64,000 nt of DNA from Pseudomonas fulva (GCF_015680705.1 NZ_JADNYP010000008.1:124001-188000); one strand, 5' to 3'. Counted from the stretch's first letter, positions 46,047 to 55,628 are shown. Notes: generated by a model from the sequence alone, not told the origin. Translations and numbers: made by a program.

Positions 46047-47084
46047 TCAGGGAGCAGGGTTAGGCTGCTGGACATGGATGCCCTCGAGCGCGGCCAGCAG
46101 TTCGTCATCCATTTGCAGCTCGACGCTGGCCAGGTTGGCGCGCAGTTGCTCGAGGGTGGTCGCGCCGATGATGTTGCTGGTCACGAATGGCCGGCTGGTC
46201 ACGAACGCCAGGGCCATCTGCGCCGGATCCAGGCCACGTTCGCGGGCCAATGCCACGTACTGGCGTGCCGCGCGCTCGGCCTGCGGGTTGGTGTAGCGCT
46301 GGAAGCGCTCGAACAGGGTCAGGCGACCCTTGGCCGGCCGGGCACCGTCCAGGTACTTGCCACTGAGCACGCCGAAGGCCAGCGGCGAATAGGCCAGCAG
46401 GCCGATATCCTCACGCACGGCAATCTCGGCAAGGCCGACCTCGAAGCTGCGATTGAGCAGGTTGTACGGGTTCTGGATCGACACCGCCCGTGGCCAGCCA
46501 CGGCTTTGCGCCAGCTCCAGGAAGCGCATGGTGCCCCAGGGCGTCTCGTTGGACAGGCCGATATGCCGGATCTTGCCTGCCCTGACCAGTTCGTCCAGCA
46601 CTTCCAGGGTGTCTTCGATGGCGACGAACTGATCGTCTGGATCGTGGGTGAACCCCAGCTGGCCGAAGAAGTTGGTCTTGCGGTCCGGCCAGTGCAGTTG
46701 GTACAGGTCCAGGTAGTCGGTGTGCAGGCGTTCGAGGCTGGCGTCCAGCGCCTTCACGATATTGGTCCGATCCAGGCGTGGATTGCCATCACGGATGTGC
46801 GCCATCCGGCCCGGGCCGGCTACCTTGCTGGCCAGGACCCAGTCGCCACGGTCGCCGAACCTGCGCAGGTATTCACCGATGATGCGCTCGGTACTGCCAT
46901 AGGTGTCACCGTTGGGAGGGACCGGGTACATCTCGGCGGTATCGAGGAAATTGACGCCGGCATCCTTGGCCAGGCGAATCTGTTCGAAGGCTTCGTCCTG
47001 GGTGTTCTGTTCGCCCCAGGTCATGGTGCCGAGGGCGATGACGCTGACCGAGAGATCGGTGCGTCCGAGGGTACGTCTTTGCAT
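46047..47084 (-). CDS. Aldo/keto reductase (Tas-like)
   Basis: 345 residues of the NADPH-dependent aldo-keto reductase TIM barrel. The catalytic set is visible: Asp-Thr-Ala-Glu-Met-Tyr in NFLDTAEMYPVPP, Lys in VLASKVAG, and His in YQLHWPDR. The insertion DRKTNFFGQLGF is characteristic of the Tas/YghZ branch. GATTLEQLRANLASVEL closes the nucleotide site. The physiological carbonyl is unknown. The ATG at 47084 begins at the family's usual MQRRTLGRT; upstream codons in frame are not conserved-looking. Confidence 0.9.
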   Translation of the reverse strand: MQRRTLGRTDLSVSVIALGTMTWGEQNTQDEAFEQIRLAKDAGVNFLDTAEMYPVPPNGDTYGSTERIIGEYLRRFGDRGDWVLASKVAGPGRMAHIRDGNPRLDRTNIVKALDASLERLHTDYLDLYQLHWPDRKTNFFGQLGFTHDPDDQFVAIEDTLEVLDELVRAGKIRHIGLSNETPWGTMRFLELAQSRGWPRAVSIQNPYNLLNRSFEVGLAEIAVREDIGLLAYSPLAFGVLSGKYLDGARPAKGRLTLFERFQRYTNPQAERAARQYVALARERGLDPAQMALAFVTSRPFVTSNIIGATTLEQLRANLASVELQMDDELLAALEGIHVQQPNPAP

Positions 47085-47412
47085 GCGAGGGTCTCCGAGA
47101 CAGAGGTTCTTCAAGCCAGGCGGCAGTGTTGGCAGCCGCTGGCGGTGGTATCGCCTGATCCTTGTGATCTCAGGCACATGCTGACCGGCATCGGGAGGGC
47201 TGACAAGGCTCTGGCACGGTCAGCCCGTTTCGGCAGGCTATCACCTCAGGCCGCCACGTGGCCTGAGGGCTTGGCGGGTTTGAAAAGGGATTCCTGTGCG
47301 AGCCGTGCCAGCGCGGTAGAGCGGTGGTCGCCTGGCCGCTCCTACGCGGGCCGGCAAATACCTACCGAGGGCGCGAGGCTCGGCTCACCAACCTGTGGCA
47401 GCGGCCCTGTCT
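47085..47412. other. 328-base intergenic region with hairpin and REP-like sequence
   Basis: Between two minus-strand genes. A perfect 9-bp hairpin (47244-47252 with 47260-47268) lies downstream of the iclR gene but has no T-run. From about 47300 to 47355 the sequence (GCCAGCGCGG..., CTGGCCGCTCCTACGCGGG) resembles a Pseudomonas REP element. No coding frame is supported. Confidence 0.5.
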
Positions 47413-48165
47413 CTACACCATCTCTGCCGCGATCGCGCCAGCCGCGCCGCGCAGCAGCTCCAGATAGCGCCGCTCGGCGTCGGGGCTGGCCAGCACTGCT
47501 TCCGGCCCGGACAGGTTGATCGCCGCTACCACTTTGCCGGTGCGGTCGACGACCCCGGCGGCAATCGCGGTCGAGTAGTCGGAGCGGTGCAGCACCCAAC
47601 CGCGCTGGCGGTCAGTGGCGATGGTGTGCTGCAGTTCGAGCAAGGTACGTGGTGCTGGCGCCGGATGGTCATCCAGGCGCACCTGGTGGTAGAGCTGGGC
47701 CAGCTGGTCTTCGTCGAGGGCGGTCAGCAGCACCCGGCCGAGCGCGGTGACATGGCAGGGCAGACGTGTACCGACCGGAATGTTGACGGTCAGCCGTTGT
47801 GGGGCGAAGGCGCGGTAGAGGTACAGGACTTCGGTCTGTTCGCGGATCCCCAGGTGGCAGGACAGCGAGGTGCTGTCGCGCAGGGCATTGAGATGGGGCA
47901 AGGCGATTTCGACGATGTCGCGGCTGCACAGGTAGGCGAACCCGTCGGAGATGACGCGAGCCCCTAGCTCGTACTGGTTGCGCTCGCGCTTGTTGAGATA
48001 GCCCATGTCCTGCAGCGTCTGGACGATCCGGTAGAGAGCCGAGGGGCTGACGCCCAGGCGCTCGGCCATGTCGGTGATGCCCAGGCTGCGCTGACGGGCA
48101 TTGAACAGGCCGAGCAGGTTCAGTCCTCGTTCCAGGGCAGGGACACGGTAGTCGCTGTCTTGCAT
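47413..48165 (-). CDS. IclR family transcriptional regulator
   Basis: 250 residues. The N-terminal winged helix shows RGLNLLGLFNARQRSLGITDMAERLGVSPSALYRIVQTLQDMGYL in two blocks. The C-terminal effector domain shows LGRVLLTALDEDQLAQLY and RSDYSTAIAAGVVDRTGKVVAAINLSG, the usual ligand pocket. GGAGG lies before the ATG. It begins 41 bases after the stop of the mgdD-like gene on the same strand, so it is probably the last gene of the purU-folD-mgd operon and may report a pathway intermediate. The ligand is unknown. Confidence 0.9.
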   Translation of the reverse strand: MQDSDYRVPALERGLNLLGLFNARQRSLGITDMAERLGVSPSALYRIVQTLQDMGYLNKRERNQYELGARVISDGFAYLCSRDIVEIALPHLNALRDSTSLSCHLGIREQTEVLYLYRAFAPQRLTVNIPVGTRLPCHVTALGRVLLTALDEDQLAQLYHQVRLDDHPAPAPRTLLELQHTIATDRQRGWVLHRSDYSTAIAAGVVDRTGKVVAAINLSGPEAVLASPDAERRYLELLRGAAGAIAAEMV

Positions 48166-48206
48166 GGGGCCTCCGATGCGGCGCCCGTGTCGGGCGCCGC
48201 CAGTGG

Positions 48207-48887
48207 TCAGTCGAGCAGCGCGGCGATGCCCACCGGGCCGCCATCGAACTCTTCCATGGCATCGAGCAGGGCGCCCCAGAAATAATGCACCGAGGCGCGG
48301 TCACAAAGGATCTGCAGCGAAGACTGTTGGTCGCTGCCGGCGTTGATCACGATCACGTTGATCCGCGCCGCCGAGGTCTGGGCCACCGCCCCTGGCGGGA
48401 ATGCCTTTGCCCGCAGGTCGACGCCACACAGCTTGGCCATTACCGCGCCGACGTGGCGGCCGCACAGCTGGAGCCAGGCATGGCTGTCCTGGCGCGGCAG
48501 CAGGTAGTTGCGTTGGTCGTCGAGGGTCCACCCGCGTTCTTCAGCGGCGATCCGTGCACCCAGGTCGCCCAGGCTTGCGAGTAACAAGTACTCGGTCTGG
48601 GACAGACGCGCCACCAGGCTGCCATCTTCCTGGCGCACGGCCAGGTTGGGTTGTCCTGGCAGACGGTAGCCGCGCGCTTGCAGCCAGGCCGCGCTGTCGC
48701 TACCGCGAAACCCCAGGCGTGGCAGATTGCTTAGGTCGACCAGTGCGCAGTGCTCGAGCAGGGCCGCCTCGCGCTCGCCATAACGGGCGACGATGGCGCT
48801 GTCGGCCAAGGTGGCCAGCTCGGCACCCAGCTGCAAGGCATACAGCGGGCTGCGTTCGATGAAGTCTTCGGCGTTCAGACTGGACAT
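48207..48887 (-). CDS. mgdD: N-methylglutamate dehydrogenase / sarcosine oxidase gamma subunit (MgdD/SoxG-like)
   Basis: 226 residues of the SoxG family, a truncated version of the aminomethyltransferase fold. ERSPLYALQLGAELATLADS, LVDLSNLPRLGFRGSDSAAWLQARGYRLP and QDSHAWLQLCGRHVGAVMAKLCGVDLR are typical blocks. In the heterotetramer this subunit packs on the beta subunit and has no cofactor of its own. It follows the alpha subunit gene by three bases. The gene order beta-delta-alpha-gamma is shared by soxBDAG and mgdABCD; the Mgd assignment comes from the neighbouring gmaS and mgsABC-like genes. Confidence 0.85.
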   Translation of the reverse strand: MSSLNAEDFIERSPLYALQLGAELATLADSAIVARYGEREAALLEHCALVDLSNLPRLGFRGSDSAAWLQARGYRLPGQPNLAVRQEDGSLVARLSQTEYLLLASLGDLGARIAAEERGWTLDDQRNYLLPRQDSHAWLQLCGRHVGAVMAKLCGVDLRAKAFPPGAVAQTSAARINVIVINAGSDQQSSLQILCDRASVHYFWGALLDAMEEFDGGPVGIAALLD

Positions 48888-48890
48888 GGG

Positions 48891-51794
48891 TCAAAGCTCC
48901 TGGCGCAGGTTGTCGGGGTCATGGAAGGGCAAGGCAACCACCTTGGCCAGGACGTGCTCGCCACCCTCCACGCGAATGGGGATGTGCATGCCCGGCTCGG
49001 CCTGATGGGGGGCGGCGTAGGCCAGCCCGATGATTTGGTCGAGGGTGGCGGAGTATTCACAGGACGTGACGTTGCCGCTGATATCGGCCCCGTCGAGCAC
49101 CAGGTGCCCCTCCAGCGGCCTCGAAGCGCTGCTGGGCAAGGTGAACCCGACCAGCTTGCGCCTGAGCGGCTGCGCCTCGAGAATTTCGATCGAGCGCTTG
49201 CCGACGAAGAACGGCTTCTTGCGACCGATCGCCCACTGCATGTCGATTTCCGCGGGATGGGTCATGCCGTCGGTGTCCTGGCTGATGATCACATGGCCTT
49301 TTTCCAGCCGCAGCAACCGTTGGGCCTCCACGCCGAACGGGCGAATGTCCGAGCCGGCGCCAGCCTCCATCAGCGCGTCCCAGAGACGCTCGGCGTAGCG
49401 CGCCGGCACGTGGATCTCGTAGCCCAGTTCGCCGACGAAACCGACGCGCAGGATTCGCGCGGCGATCCCGGCCACCGTGCCCAGGCGCACGCCCAGGTAG
49501 GGGAACGCTTCGGCCGACAAGTCCAGGTCGTTGCACACCTGCGCCAGGACCTGGCGTGAAAGCGGGCCGGCCAGGTTGACCGCTGCCAAGGCCGTCGTGA
49601 CCTGGGTGACGTCGACGTCCAGGCGCCATTGAGCGTTCCACTTGAGCATCTGCTGGTAGATTCGCTCGACGCCACTGGTGGTGGCGGTGACGTAGAAGTG
49701 TCGCTCGCCCAGCCGGGCGCAGACCCCGTCGTCGATCACCACGCCGTGTTCGTTGGTCATCAGCGCATAGCGGGTGCGGCCGACGGCCAGCTTGGCGAAG
49801 CCGAAGGTGTACAGGCGCTCGAGCAACTCGGCGGCGTCCGGCCCACGCACGTCCAGGCCGCCGAGCGTCGAGACGTCGATCAGGCCGACTTTTTCCCGCA
49901 CATGCCGGGCTTCTTCTTGGATGCAACGCTCACGCGAGTGCGGCTGGCCATAGAACGCCGGGCGCTGCCAGAGGCCGGCGGGCATCATGGTCGCGCCGGC
50001 CTGCACATGACGGCGATGCATCGGCGTCTGCCGATAGGGGTCGAAGGCGCGGCCCGCGACATGGGCCAGCTTTTCCGCCTGGAACGGCGGACGCGCCGTG
50101 GTGATGCCGGTTTCGCCAACGCTACGGCCGGTCGCCCGGGCGACCAGGCGTGCAGTAGGCAAGGCCGAATGGCGCCCTTGCGACGGGCCCATGCCCACGG
50201 TCGAGAAGCGCTTGACCAGTTGCACATCGCGGTAACCGCTACGTGTGGCGTTGACGATGTCGCGCACTTGCAGGTCTTCGTCGAAATCGACGAAATCCTT
50301 GCCCTTGGGATGGGGAAAGATCGGCCAGGAAAAGTTGACCTGGCTTTCTGCGCCGAACGCCGGGACCTTCGGCACGGGCAGGCCGAGCGCCTCGAGCGCC
50401 TGCGCCGCGCCGCGGGTGCCATCGGCCAGCACGTTGTCGAGACTGTGCCGGCCATTCACCGAGCCGGCGACATCCAGGCCAGCGGGAAGACCGCTGATCG
50501 CGAACTCGGCGCGCGACTCGTCGTAGGCCAGCTTGCCGCCGGCCTGGCACAACAGCTGATAGACCGGCATGTAGCCGGCGGACATGCACAACAGGTCACA
50601 GGCGATGACCTGGCCGTGCTCGCCCACCTTGTCCTGGCCGACGATGGGACGCACATCGACTGCCTTGACATGGCGCATGCCGGCTTCGGGCAGCGCTTCG
50701 TAGACCGTGCTGCCCAGGTGCACCACGATCGCGCGACGCCTCAGTTCGTCGGCCAGCGCAAGGTCCGCTGGCGCGGCCCGCATGTCCACCACGGCGGCCA
50801 CGGTCACGCCTTGCTCCTGGAGGTCGAGGGCGGCGAGGTAGCCGTCGTCATGGCCGGTCAGGACCACGGCGCGCTGGCCAGGCTTCACCGCGTAGAGTTT
50901 CATCAGGCGCTGGGCTGCGCTGGTCAGCACGATGCCGGGCAGGTCATTGTTGCGAAACACCACCGGCTGGTCGAACGAGCCGGCGGCGACCAGGCAGCGG
51001 GTAGCACGTACCTTGTACATGCGGTTGCCCTGGATCACTGGCAGGTAGTTGTCGGTGAACCAGCCGTTGCAGGTCGCCTGCAGCAGCACCTGGATGTTCT
51101 CGTGGCCTTCGACCGCGGCCAGCAGTTCCCGGCGCAGGGTGCCGGCGCGCGTGCCGGCCATGTCGAAGCGCGCATAGTTGAGCGAGCCGCCGAGCACGGC
51201 CTGCTGCTCGACCAGCAGCACCTTGGCGCCGGCATTGGCGGCGTCGAGCGCCGCTCGCAGGCCAGCGGGCCCCGCTCCGATCACCGCCATGTCGACGAAC
51301 AGGTAGGCCTTGTCGTGGTATCGCGGAGTGAAGCTCAAGTCGAGTACGCCCAGCCCCGCCTTCTTGCGAATCAGCGGCTCCCAGATCTTCCACATGCCCT
51401 TGGGCTTGTAGAAGGCGCGGTAGTAGAAACCAACCGGCATGAAACGCGAGAACTTGCCCAGGTAGGCGTCACGGTCGTTGTCCAGACTGCCGGCATAGTT
51501 CTGTCCCTCGACCGCCAGGCCTTCGCGGACCGGCTCCAGGTCGGCCAGCACGTTGGGTTCGTCAGGCAACTGCACCAGGGTGTTGGCATCCTGGCCCGCC
51601 ATGCTGAGCGGGCCGCGCGGACGGTGGTACTTGAACGAACGCGACTGCAGCCAGCGGCCACTGCCGAGCAGGGCGCTGGCGATGCTGTCCCCGGCATAGC
51701 CCTGGCAGGGTTGGCCTTCGAAGGTGAAACGGACCGGACGTTCACGGTCGATCAGCATGCCCATGGGCGAGGGCAGACGAGTAGGCTTGTTCAT
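48891..51794 (-). CDS. mgdC: N-methylglutamate dehydrogenase / sarcosine oxidase alpha subunit (MgdC/SoxA-like)
   Basis: 967 residues. The N-terminal domain shows RPVRFTFEGQPCQGYAGDS and LQSRSFKYHRPRGPLSMAG. A dinucleotide fold follows (VIGAGPAGLRAALDAANAGAKVLLVEQ). The C-terminal third is a GcvT-like tetrahydrofolate domain: GELGYEIHVPARYAERLWDALMEAG and EKGHVIISQDTDGMTHPAE. The alpha subunit passes the one-carbon group to tetrahydrofolate. The start at 51794 overlaps the delta stop (ATGA). The open frame runs on upstream, but that part lies over the delta and beta genes and is not coding. The immediate presence of folD and purU fits one-carbon transfer to folate. Confidence 0.88.
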   Translation of the reverse strand: MNKPTRLPSPMGMLIDRERPVRFTFEGQPCQGYAGDSIASALLGSGRWLQSRSFKYHRPRGPLSMAGQDANTLVQLPDEPNVLADLEPVREGLAVEGQNYAGSLDNDRDAYLGKFSRFMPVGFYYRAFYKPKGMWKIWEPLIRKKAGLGVLDLSFTPRYHDKAYLFVDMAVIGAGPAGLRAALDAANAGAKVLLVEQQAVLGGSLNYARFDMAGTRAGTLRRELLAAVEGHENIQVLLQATCNGWFTDNYLPVIQGNRMYKVRATRCLVAAGSFDQPVVFRNNDLPGIVLTSAAQRLMKLYAVKPGQRAVVLTGHDDGYLAALDLQEQGVTVAAVVDMRAAPADLALADELRRRAIVVHLGSTVYEALPEAGMRHVKAVDVRPIVGQDKVGEHGQVIACDLLCMSAGYMPVYQLLCQAGGKLAYDESRAEFAISGLPAGLDVAGSVNGRHSLDNVLADGTRGAAQALEALGLPVPKVPAFGAESQVNFSWPIFPHPKGKDFVDFDEDLQVRDIVNATRSGYRDVQLVKRFSTVGMGPSQGRHSALPTARLVARATGRSVGETGITTARPPFQAEKLAHVAGRAFDPYRQTPMHRRHVQAGATMMPAGLWQRPAFYGQPHSRERCIQEEARHVREKVGLIDVSTLGGLDVRGPDAAELLERLYTFGFAKLAVGRTRYALMTNEHGVVIDDGVCARLGERHFYVTATTSGVERIYQQMLKWNAQWRLDVDVTQVTTALAAVNLAGPLSRQVLAQVCNDLDLSAEAFPYLGVRLGTVAGIAARILRVGFVGELGYEIHVPARYAERLWDALMEAGAGSDIRPFGVEAQRLLRLEKGHVIISQDTDGMTHPAEIDMQWAIGRKKPFFVGKRSIEILEAQPLRRKLVGFTLPSSASRPLEGHLVLDGADISGNVTSCEYSATLDQIIGLAYAAPHQAEPGMHIPIRVEGGEHVLAKVVALPFHDPDNLRQEL

Positions 51795-52099
51795 CCGGCG
51801 ATCTCCGGGGGGATGGCGGGAGCGGCGAAATCGATGCGTCGGGCGAAACGTTCGCTGGGGTCGAAGGTGCGCAGCACCTGATCGCTGACGGTGTGGCGCT
51901 CGGCCAGGAACCAGTAGCTGGAGGCGTTGTGCAGCCACCACTCGAGCACCACGCCGGCGCGGTTGTCGCAGTTGAACACATGGTCGGCCCACTCGGCGTC
52001 GCTGCAACTGGCCGGGTCTGGCATGGGCTTGAATTCGCCGCCGTAGGTGAATTCGCTGATGTTGCGCGGCCCGTTCAAGGGGCAGGTGAGGATCTTCAT
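51791..52099 (-). CDS. mgdB: N-methylglutamate dehydrogenase delta subunit (MgdB/SoxD-like)
   Basis: 102 residues of the SoxD family (FTYGGEFKPMPDP, EWWLHNASSYWFLAERHTVSD). In true sarcosine oxidase delta subunits a zinc is held by two Cys in CPxCG, one His and a further Cys. Here the first pair reads CPLNGPR, so the second Cys (position 9) is Asn, and the Cys expected shortly after His57 is absent. That zinc site therefore looks lost. I recall the CPxNGPR form in MgdB-like relatives, so this supports the N-methylglutamate rather than the sarcosine assignment. It overlaps the alpha start and lies nine bases from the beta stop. Confidence 0.85.
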   Translation of the reverse strand: MKILTCPLNGPRNISEFTYGGEFKPMPDPASCSDAEWADHVFNCDNRAGVVLEWWLHNASSYWFLAERHTVSDQVLRTFDPSERFARRIDFAAPAIPPEIAG

Positions 52100-52108
52100 G
52101 GCTTGCTC

Positions 52109-53350
52109 CTAGTGGCTGGCTGCGGTGGCGCCCATTTCGTTGACTTGCTGGAAGCGGCTGAAGCGCTCCAGGGCGAACGGCGCAATGAGCTCGGGGACCT
52201 TGCCGCCGCTGGCGACCAGCTCGGCCATGGTCTTGCCGCAGATCGGCGTGGACTTGAAGCCCCAAGTGCCCCAGCCGGCATCCAGGTAGTAGTTGTCGAC
52301 CGGCGACAGGCCCATGATCGGGCTGTAGTCCGGGGTCATGTCGGTGATGCCCGCCCACTGGCGCATCAGCTTGGCGTTGGCCATGAACGGGAACATTTCG
52401 ATCGCGTGGGCCAGCAGGCTCTCCTTGAGGTCCAGGGTCGAGCGGGTGTTGTACAGCGGGTAAGGGTCCGACCCTCCACCGAAGACGATTTCGCCTCGGC
52501 TGGTCTGCTGCACGTAGCAGTGCAGCGCCGAGGAACTCACCAGCGGATCGAGGAAAGGCTTGAACGGCTGGGTGACCATCGCCTGCAAGGGGTAGGTGTG
52601 GATCGGTGCACGGATGCCAGCCTTGGCCATCAGCAGCGAGCTGGACCCTGCCACTGCCTGCACCACGCACCCGCACTGGATGCTGCCGCGATTGGTCTTG
52701 AGCGCTTCTATGCGGCCGTTGCGCACCACCAGCTCCTGCACCTCGGTCAGCTGGTGGATCTGCACGCCGCGCTTGGCGGCCTGCTTGGCGTAGCCCCAGG
52801 CGACCGCGTCGTGGCGCGCAGTGGCACCATCGAGATGCCAGAGCCCGGCGATGACCGGTAAGTGGCCTGGGTCCAGGTTGAGCGTCGGTACCAGCTCGCG
52901 GATCTGCTGGCGATCGATCAGCTCGGTACGGCCACCGAAATGCTTGTTCACTTCGGCGCGCTGGCGGAAGGCGCGCACCGTCGCATCGGTGTGTGCCAGA
53001 GTCAACTGGCCACGTTCGGAATACATGATGTTGAAGTCGAATTCGTTCGACAGGTTCTGGAACATCCGTACCGATTCAGCGTAGAAACGCACCCCTTCGG
53101 ACGTCAGGTAGTTAGAGCGGATGACGGCGGTGTTGCGCGCGGTATTGCCCCCGCCCAGGTAGGCTTTTTCCAGCACGGCGATGTTGCTGATCCCATGGTA
53201 GCGGGACAGGTAGTAGGCGATCGCCAGTCCATGACCACCGGCACCGATGATCACCACGTCATAGCGAGGCTTGAGATCGCACGGCGGCGGCAGGTCGACC
53301 TCGACCGGATAATCGGCGCTCAGACCGTGTTTCAGCAGGGCGAAGGGCAT
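52109..53350 (-). CDS. mgdA: N-methylglutamate dehydrogenase / sarcosine oxidase beta subunit (MgdA/SoxB-like)
   Basis: 413 residues of the DAO flavoprotein family. The FAD fold is at residues 31-50 ([19 protein letters not shown]). [18 protein letters not shown] is the SoxB mark. ARHDAVAWG with His180 lies about where the covalent FMN histidine of the family is expected, but I cannot confirm the alignment by eye. It oxidises the secondary amine of N-methylglutamate (or sarcosine). AAGGAG stands eight bases before the ATG at 53350, which overlaps the folD end by 19 bases. Substrate choice rests on context. Confidence 0.87.
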   Translation of the reverse strand: MPFALLKHGLSADYPVEVDLPPPCDLKPRYDVVIIGAGGHGLAIAYYLSRYHGISNIAVLEKAYLGGGNTARNTAVIRSNYLTSEGVRFYAESVRMFQNLSNEFDFNIMYSERGQLTLAHTDATVRAFRQRAEVNKHFGGRTELIDRQQIRELVPTLNLDPGHLPVIAGLWHLDGATARHDAVAWGYAKQAAKRGVQIHQLTEVQELVVRNGRIEALKTNRGSIQCGCVVQAVAGSSSLLMAKAGIRAPIHTYPLQAMVTQPFKPFLDPLVSSSALHCYVQQTSRGEIVFGGGSDPYPLYNTRSTLDLKESLLAHAIEMFPFMANAKLMRQWAGITDMTPDYSPIMGLSPVDNYYLDAGWGTWGFKSTPICGKTMAELVASGGKVPELIAPFALERFSRFQQVNEMGATAASH

Positions 53351-54243
53351 GGCATGGGCTCCTTGTGGGCGGCCTGGCGTTGCAGGTTGAGGGCCAGCAA
53401 CGTGTTCTTCATCAGGTAGGCGATGGTCATCGGCCCGACGCCTCCGGGCACCGGGGTAAGCGCGGCCACCTGTGGCAGGGCCGCCGCGAAATCGACGTCG
53501 CCAACCAGGCGGCTGCGCCCGTGTTCCTCGATTCGGTTGATGCCGACATCGATCACCACCGCGCCGGGCTTGAGCCAGTCGGCGCCGACCAGGCGGGGCC
53601 TGCCGACCGCGGCTACCAGGATGTCGGCCTGGCGGCACAGCGCAGGCAGGTCGCGACTGCGAGAATGCACCACGGTCACGGTGCAGTCGGCCTGCAGCAG
53701 GAGCGCTGCCATGGGTTTGCCGACGATGTTCGAACGGCCCACCACCACGGCGTGCTTGCCGCGCAGGTCGCCACAGGTATCGCGCAGCAGCCGCATGCAA
53801 CCAGCGGGCGTGCAGGGCGTCAGGGCCACGCGGCCTTGCGCCAGGCCGCCGACGTTCTCGCTATGGAAGCCGTCCACATCTTTCAACGGGTCGATTGCCT
53901 GCAGGACCTGGTGCTCGTCGATATGCGCCGGCAGCGGCAGTTGAACCAGGATGCCATTGACGCTCGGGTCGACGTTGAGCTGGTCGATCAATGCCAGCAA
54001 CGCCTCTTGGCAGGTCTCGGGGTCCAGACGATGTTCGATCGAGCGAATGCCGACCTCGCCGGCGCGCAGGATCTTGTTGCGCACGTAGACCTGGCTGGCT
54101 GCGTCGTTGCCGACCAGGACCACCGCCAGCCCCGGCTGGATACCGTGCTCGCGCAGGTTGCGTACCTGTTCGGCGACTTCGGCCAGCACGCGTGTGGCGG
54201 TGGCCTTGCCGTCGATGAGCTTGACGCTGGGATAGGCACTCAT
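53332..54243 (-). CDS. folD: Bifunctional methylenetetrahydrofolate dehydrogenase / cyclohydrolase FolD
   Basis: 303 residues. The catalytic Tyr53 and Lys57 lie in [30 protein letters not shown] holds the conserved Gln, and [14 protein letters not shown] and [19 protein letters not shown] are the FolD signatures. It converts 5,10-methylene-THF through methenyl-THF to 10-formyl-THF. The C-terminal 15 residues overlap the next gene and exceed the usual length. It is translationally coupled to purU. As a second, operon-specific FolD it would draw off the one-carbon unit from MgdABCD. Confidence 0.94.
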   Translation of the reverse strand: MSAYPSVKLIDGKATATRVLAEVAEQVRNLREHGIQPGLAVVLVGNDAASQVYVRNKILRAGEVGIRSIEHRLDPETCQEALLALIDQLNVDPSVNGILVQLPLPAHIDEHQVLQAIDPLKDVDGFHSENVGGLAQGRVALTPCTPAGCMRLLRDTCGDLRGKHAVVVGRSNIVGKPMAALLLQADCTVTVVHSRSRDLPALCRQADILVAAVGRPRLVGADWLKPGAVVIDVGINRIEEHGRSRLVGDVDFAAALPQVAALTPVPGGVGPMTIAYLMKNTLLALNLQRQAAHKEPMPCPSPC

Positions 54244-55106
54244 CTGAAGATCACCGTCCGGTCATGATTGAGGAACACGCGGTGCTCGAGGTGGTATTTG
54301 ACGGCGCGGGACAGCGCGATCGTTTCGGTATCGCGGCCGATGGCGACCAGGTCATCCGGCTTGTAGGCATGGTCGACACGCTGGACCTCCTGCTCGATGA
54401 TCGGCCCTTCGTCCAGGTCGGATGTCACATAGTGAGCGGTGGCGCCGATCAGCTTGACGCCGCGTTGGTAGGCTTGGTGATAGGGCTTGGCGCCCTTGAA
54501 CCCTGGCAGGAAGGAGTGATGGATGTTGATCGCCCGGCCAGACAGCTGCTGACACAACTCATCGGAAAGGATCTGCATGTAGCGCGCCAGCACCACCAGC
54601 TCGGTGGCGGTCTCCTCGACGATACGCATCAGCGCATGTTCCTGCTCGGCCTTGGTTTCACGCGTTACCGGCAGATAGACGAAGCGGATGCCTTCGCGTT
54701 CGGCCATGGGCCGCAGGTCCAGGTGATTGGAAACGATGGCGGTGATGTGCATGTGCAGCTCACCCTTGGCATGCCGGTAAAGCAGGTCGGCCAGGCAATG
54801 ATCGAACTTGCTGACCATCAGCAGCACGCGCACGGGCTTGGCGCTGCTGTGCAGGCTCCATTGCATGGTGAATTGCCGGGCCACGTCGGCAAAGCCTGCT
54901 TCGATCTCGTCGATGTCGCCAGCCAGGCCGTCATTGAAGCGGAAGACGGCCCGCATGAAGAACCGCCCGCTGTCTTCGTCGTCGAACTGCGCCATTTCAC
55001 TGATGTAGCAACCGTGCTCGGCCAGGTAGGTCGTCACCGCGGCGACGATGCCGGAGACGGCCGGACAACTGACGCGCAGGATGAAGGGGTCGGGAGCTTG
55101 TCGCAT
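54240..55106 (-). CDS. purU: Formyltetrahydrofolate deformylase PurU
   Basis: 288 residues: an N-terminal ACT-like domain ([28 protein letters not shown]) and a C-terminal formyltransferase-fold domain. Catalytic Asn and His are in [21 protein letters not shown], and the Asp lies in [14 protein letters not shown]. It releases formate and free tetrahydrofolate from 10-formyl-THF. It is the first gene of the minus-strand operon and overlaps folD. In glycine betaine loci a purU lies beside soxBDAG too, but there it comes with glyA and sdaB, which are absent here. Confidence 0.94.
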   Translation of the reverse strand: MRQAPDPFILRVSCPAVSGIVAAVTTYLAEHGCYISEMAQFDDEDSGRFFMRAVFRFNDGLAGDIDEIEAGFADVARQFTMQWSLHSSAKPVRVLLMVSKFDHCLADLLYRHAKGELHMHITAIVSNHLDLRPMAEREGIRFVYLPVTRETKAEQEHALMRIVEETATELVVLARYMQILSDELCQQLSGRAINIHHSFLPGFKGAKPYHQAYQRGVKLIGATAHYVTSDLDEGPIIEQEVQRVDHAYKPDDLVAIGRDTETIALSRAVKYHLEHRVFLNHDRTVIFR

Positions 55107-55628
55107 GTCGGGTCCTCGTGATGAATGGGGCAGGTCGGGCACAAGGGCGAAAGGTTTCACCGGTGCGAAGGAAATTCGCGAGTGAAAGATGGTTTCTTTG
55201 TGGGAATATAAATTTCCTTTTGCGGTTTTATAGGCGAAGTCGCTCGGCAGGTCCATAAATTTATGAAAATTTTTATCCTGCCAGGAAAGTTTTGTGGTGT
55301 GAGGGGCGAATCCAGGCAATCAGTTTTCCATGGCCGGTGCCCCTACGGCGGGCGCACCTACGCTGCCCCTGCAAACTCCCGCCATGGGGCTGGAAGCACG
55401 GCCACAAGCCGTAGGCGGCCGCAGTGCCTCGATAGGGCGCGCAGCCTGAGGATCTGGCGCGCTTGAACGGGAGCGCGAGCCACGCCAGCAGAATGCAGCG
55501 GTGGTGGCTTGGCGAGGGGGGGCTGGGGCCGCTGTGCGGTCCATCGCAGCCGGTCCGACGCCCGGGAGCGGCCGCTCCGATTGAGCCAGCGGGCGTCTGA
55601 GGCGGGCGCGGATGGTCTGGGCGCTAGA
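55107..55628. other. 522-base intergenic region: operator-like AT-rich part and REP-like GC-rich part
   Basis: The first 200 bases are AT-rich, with repeated TTTCC motifs and a perfect 12-base palindrome CATAAATTTATG (55254-55265), likely the purU promoter region. From about 55320 to 55628 the sequence is GC-rich and non-coding, and contains a block (GGCCGCTGTGCGGTCCATCGC near 55528) resembling Pseudomonas REP elements. No supported gene. Confidence 0.55.
55162..55225. promoter_or_regulatory. Three candidate operators upstream of purU
   Basis: TTTCCTTCGCACC (minus strand, 55162-55174), TTTCTTTGTGGG (plus, 55193-55204) and TTTCCTTTTGCGG (plus, 55213-55225) resemble one motif, which recurs upstream of gmaS on the other side of the XRE-cupin gene. 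They lie 56-119 bases upstream of purU. Confidence 0.5.

Noticed and set aside
51795-52676. Upstream extension of the alpha subunit frame
   Set aside because: The frame is open, but the family N-terminus begins at 51794, which overlaps the delta stop; the extension lies over the delta and beta genes.
55107-55320. Sigma-54 promoter for the purU operon
   Set aside because: I looked for GG-N10-GC on the minus strand; candidates near 55148-55161 and 55242-55254 are off by one base in spacing.
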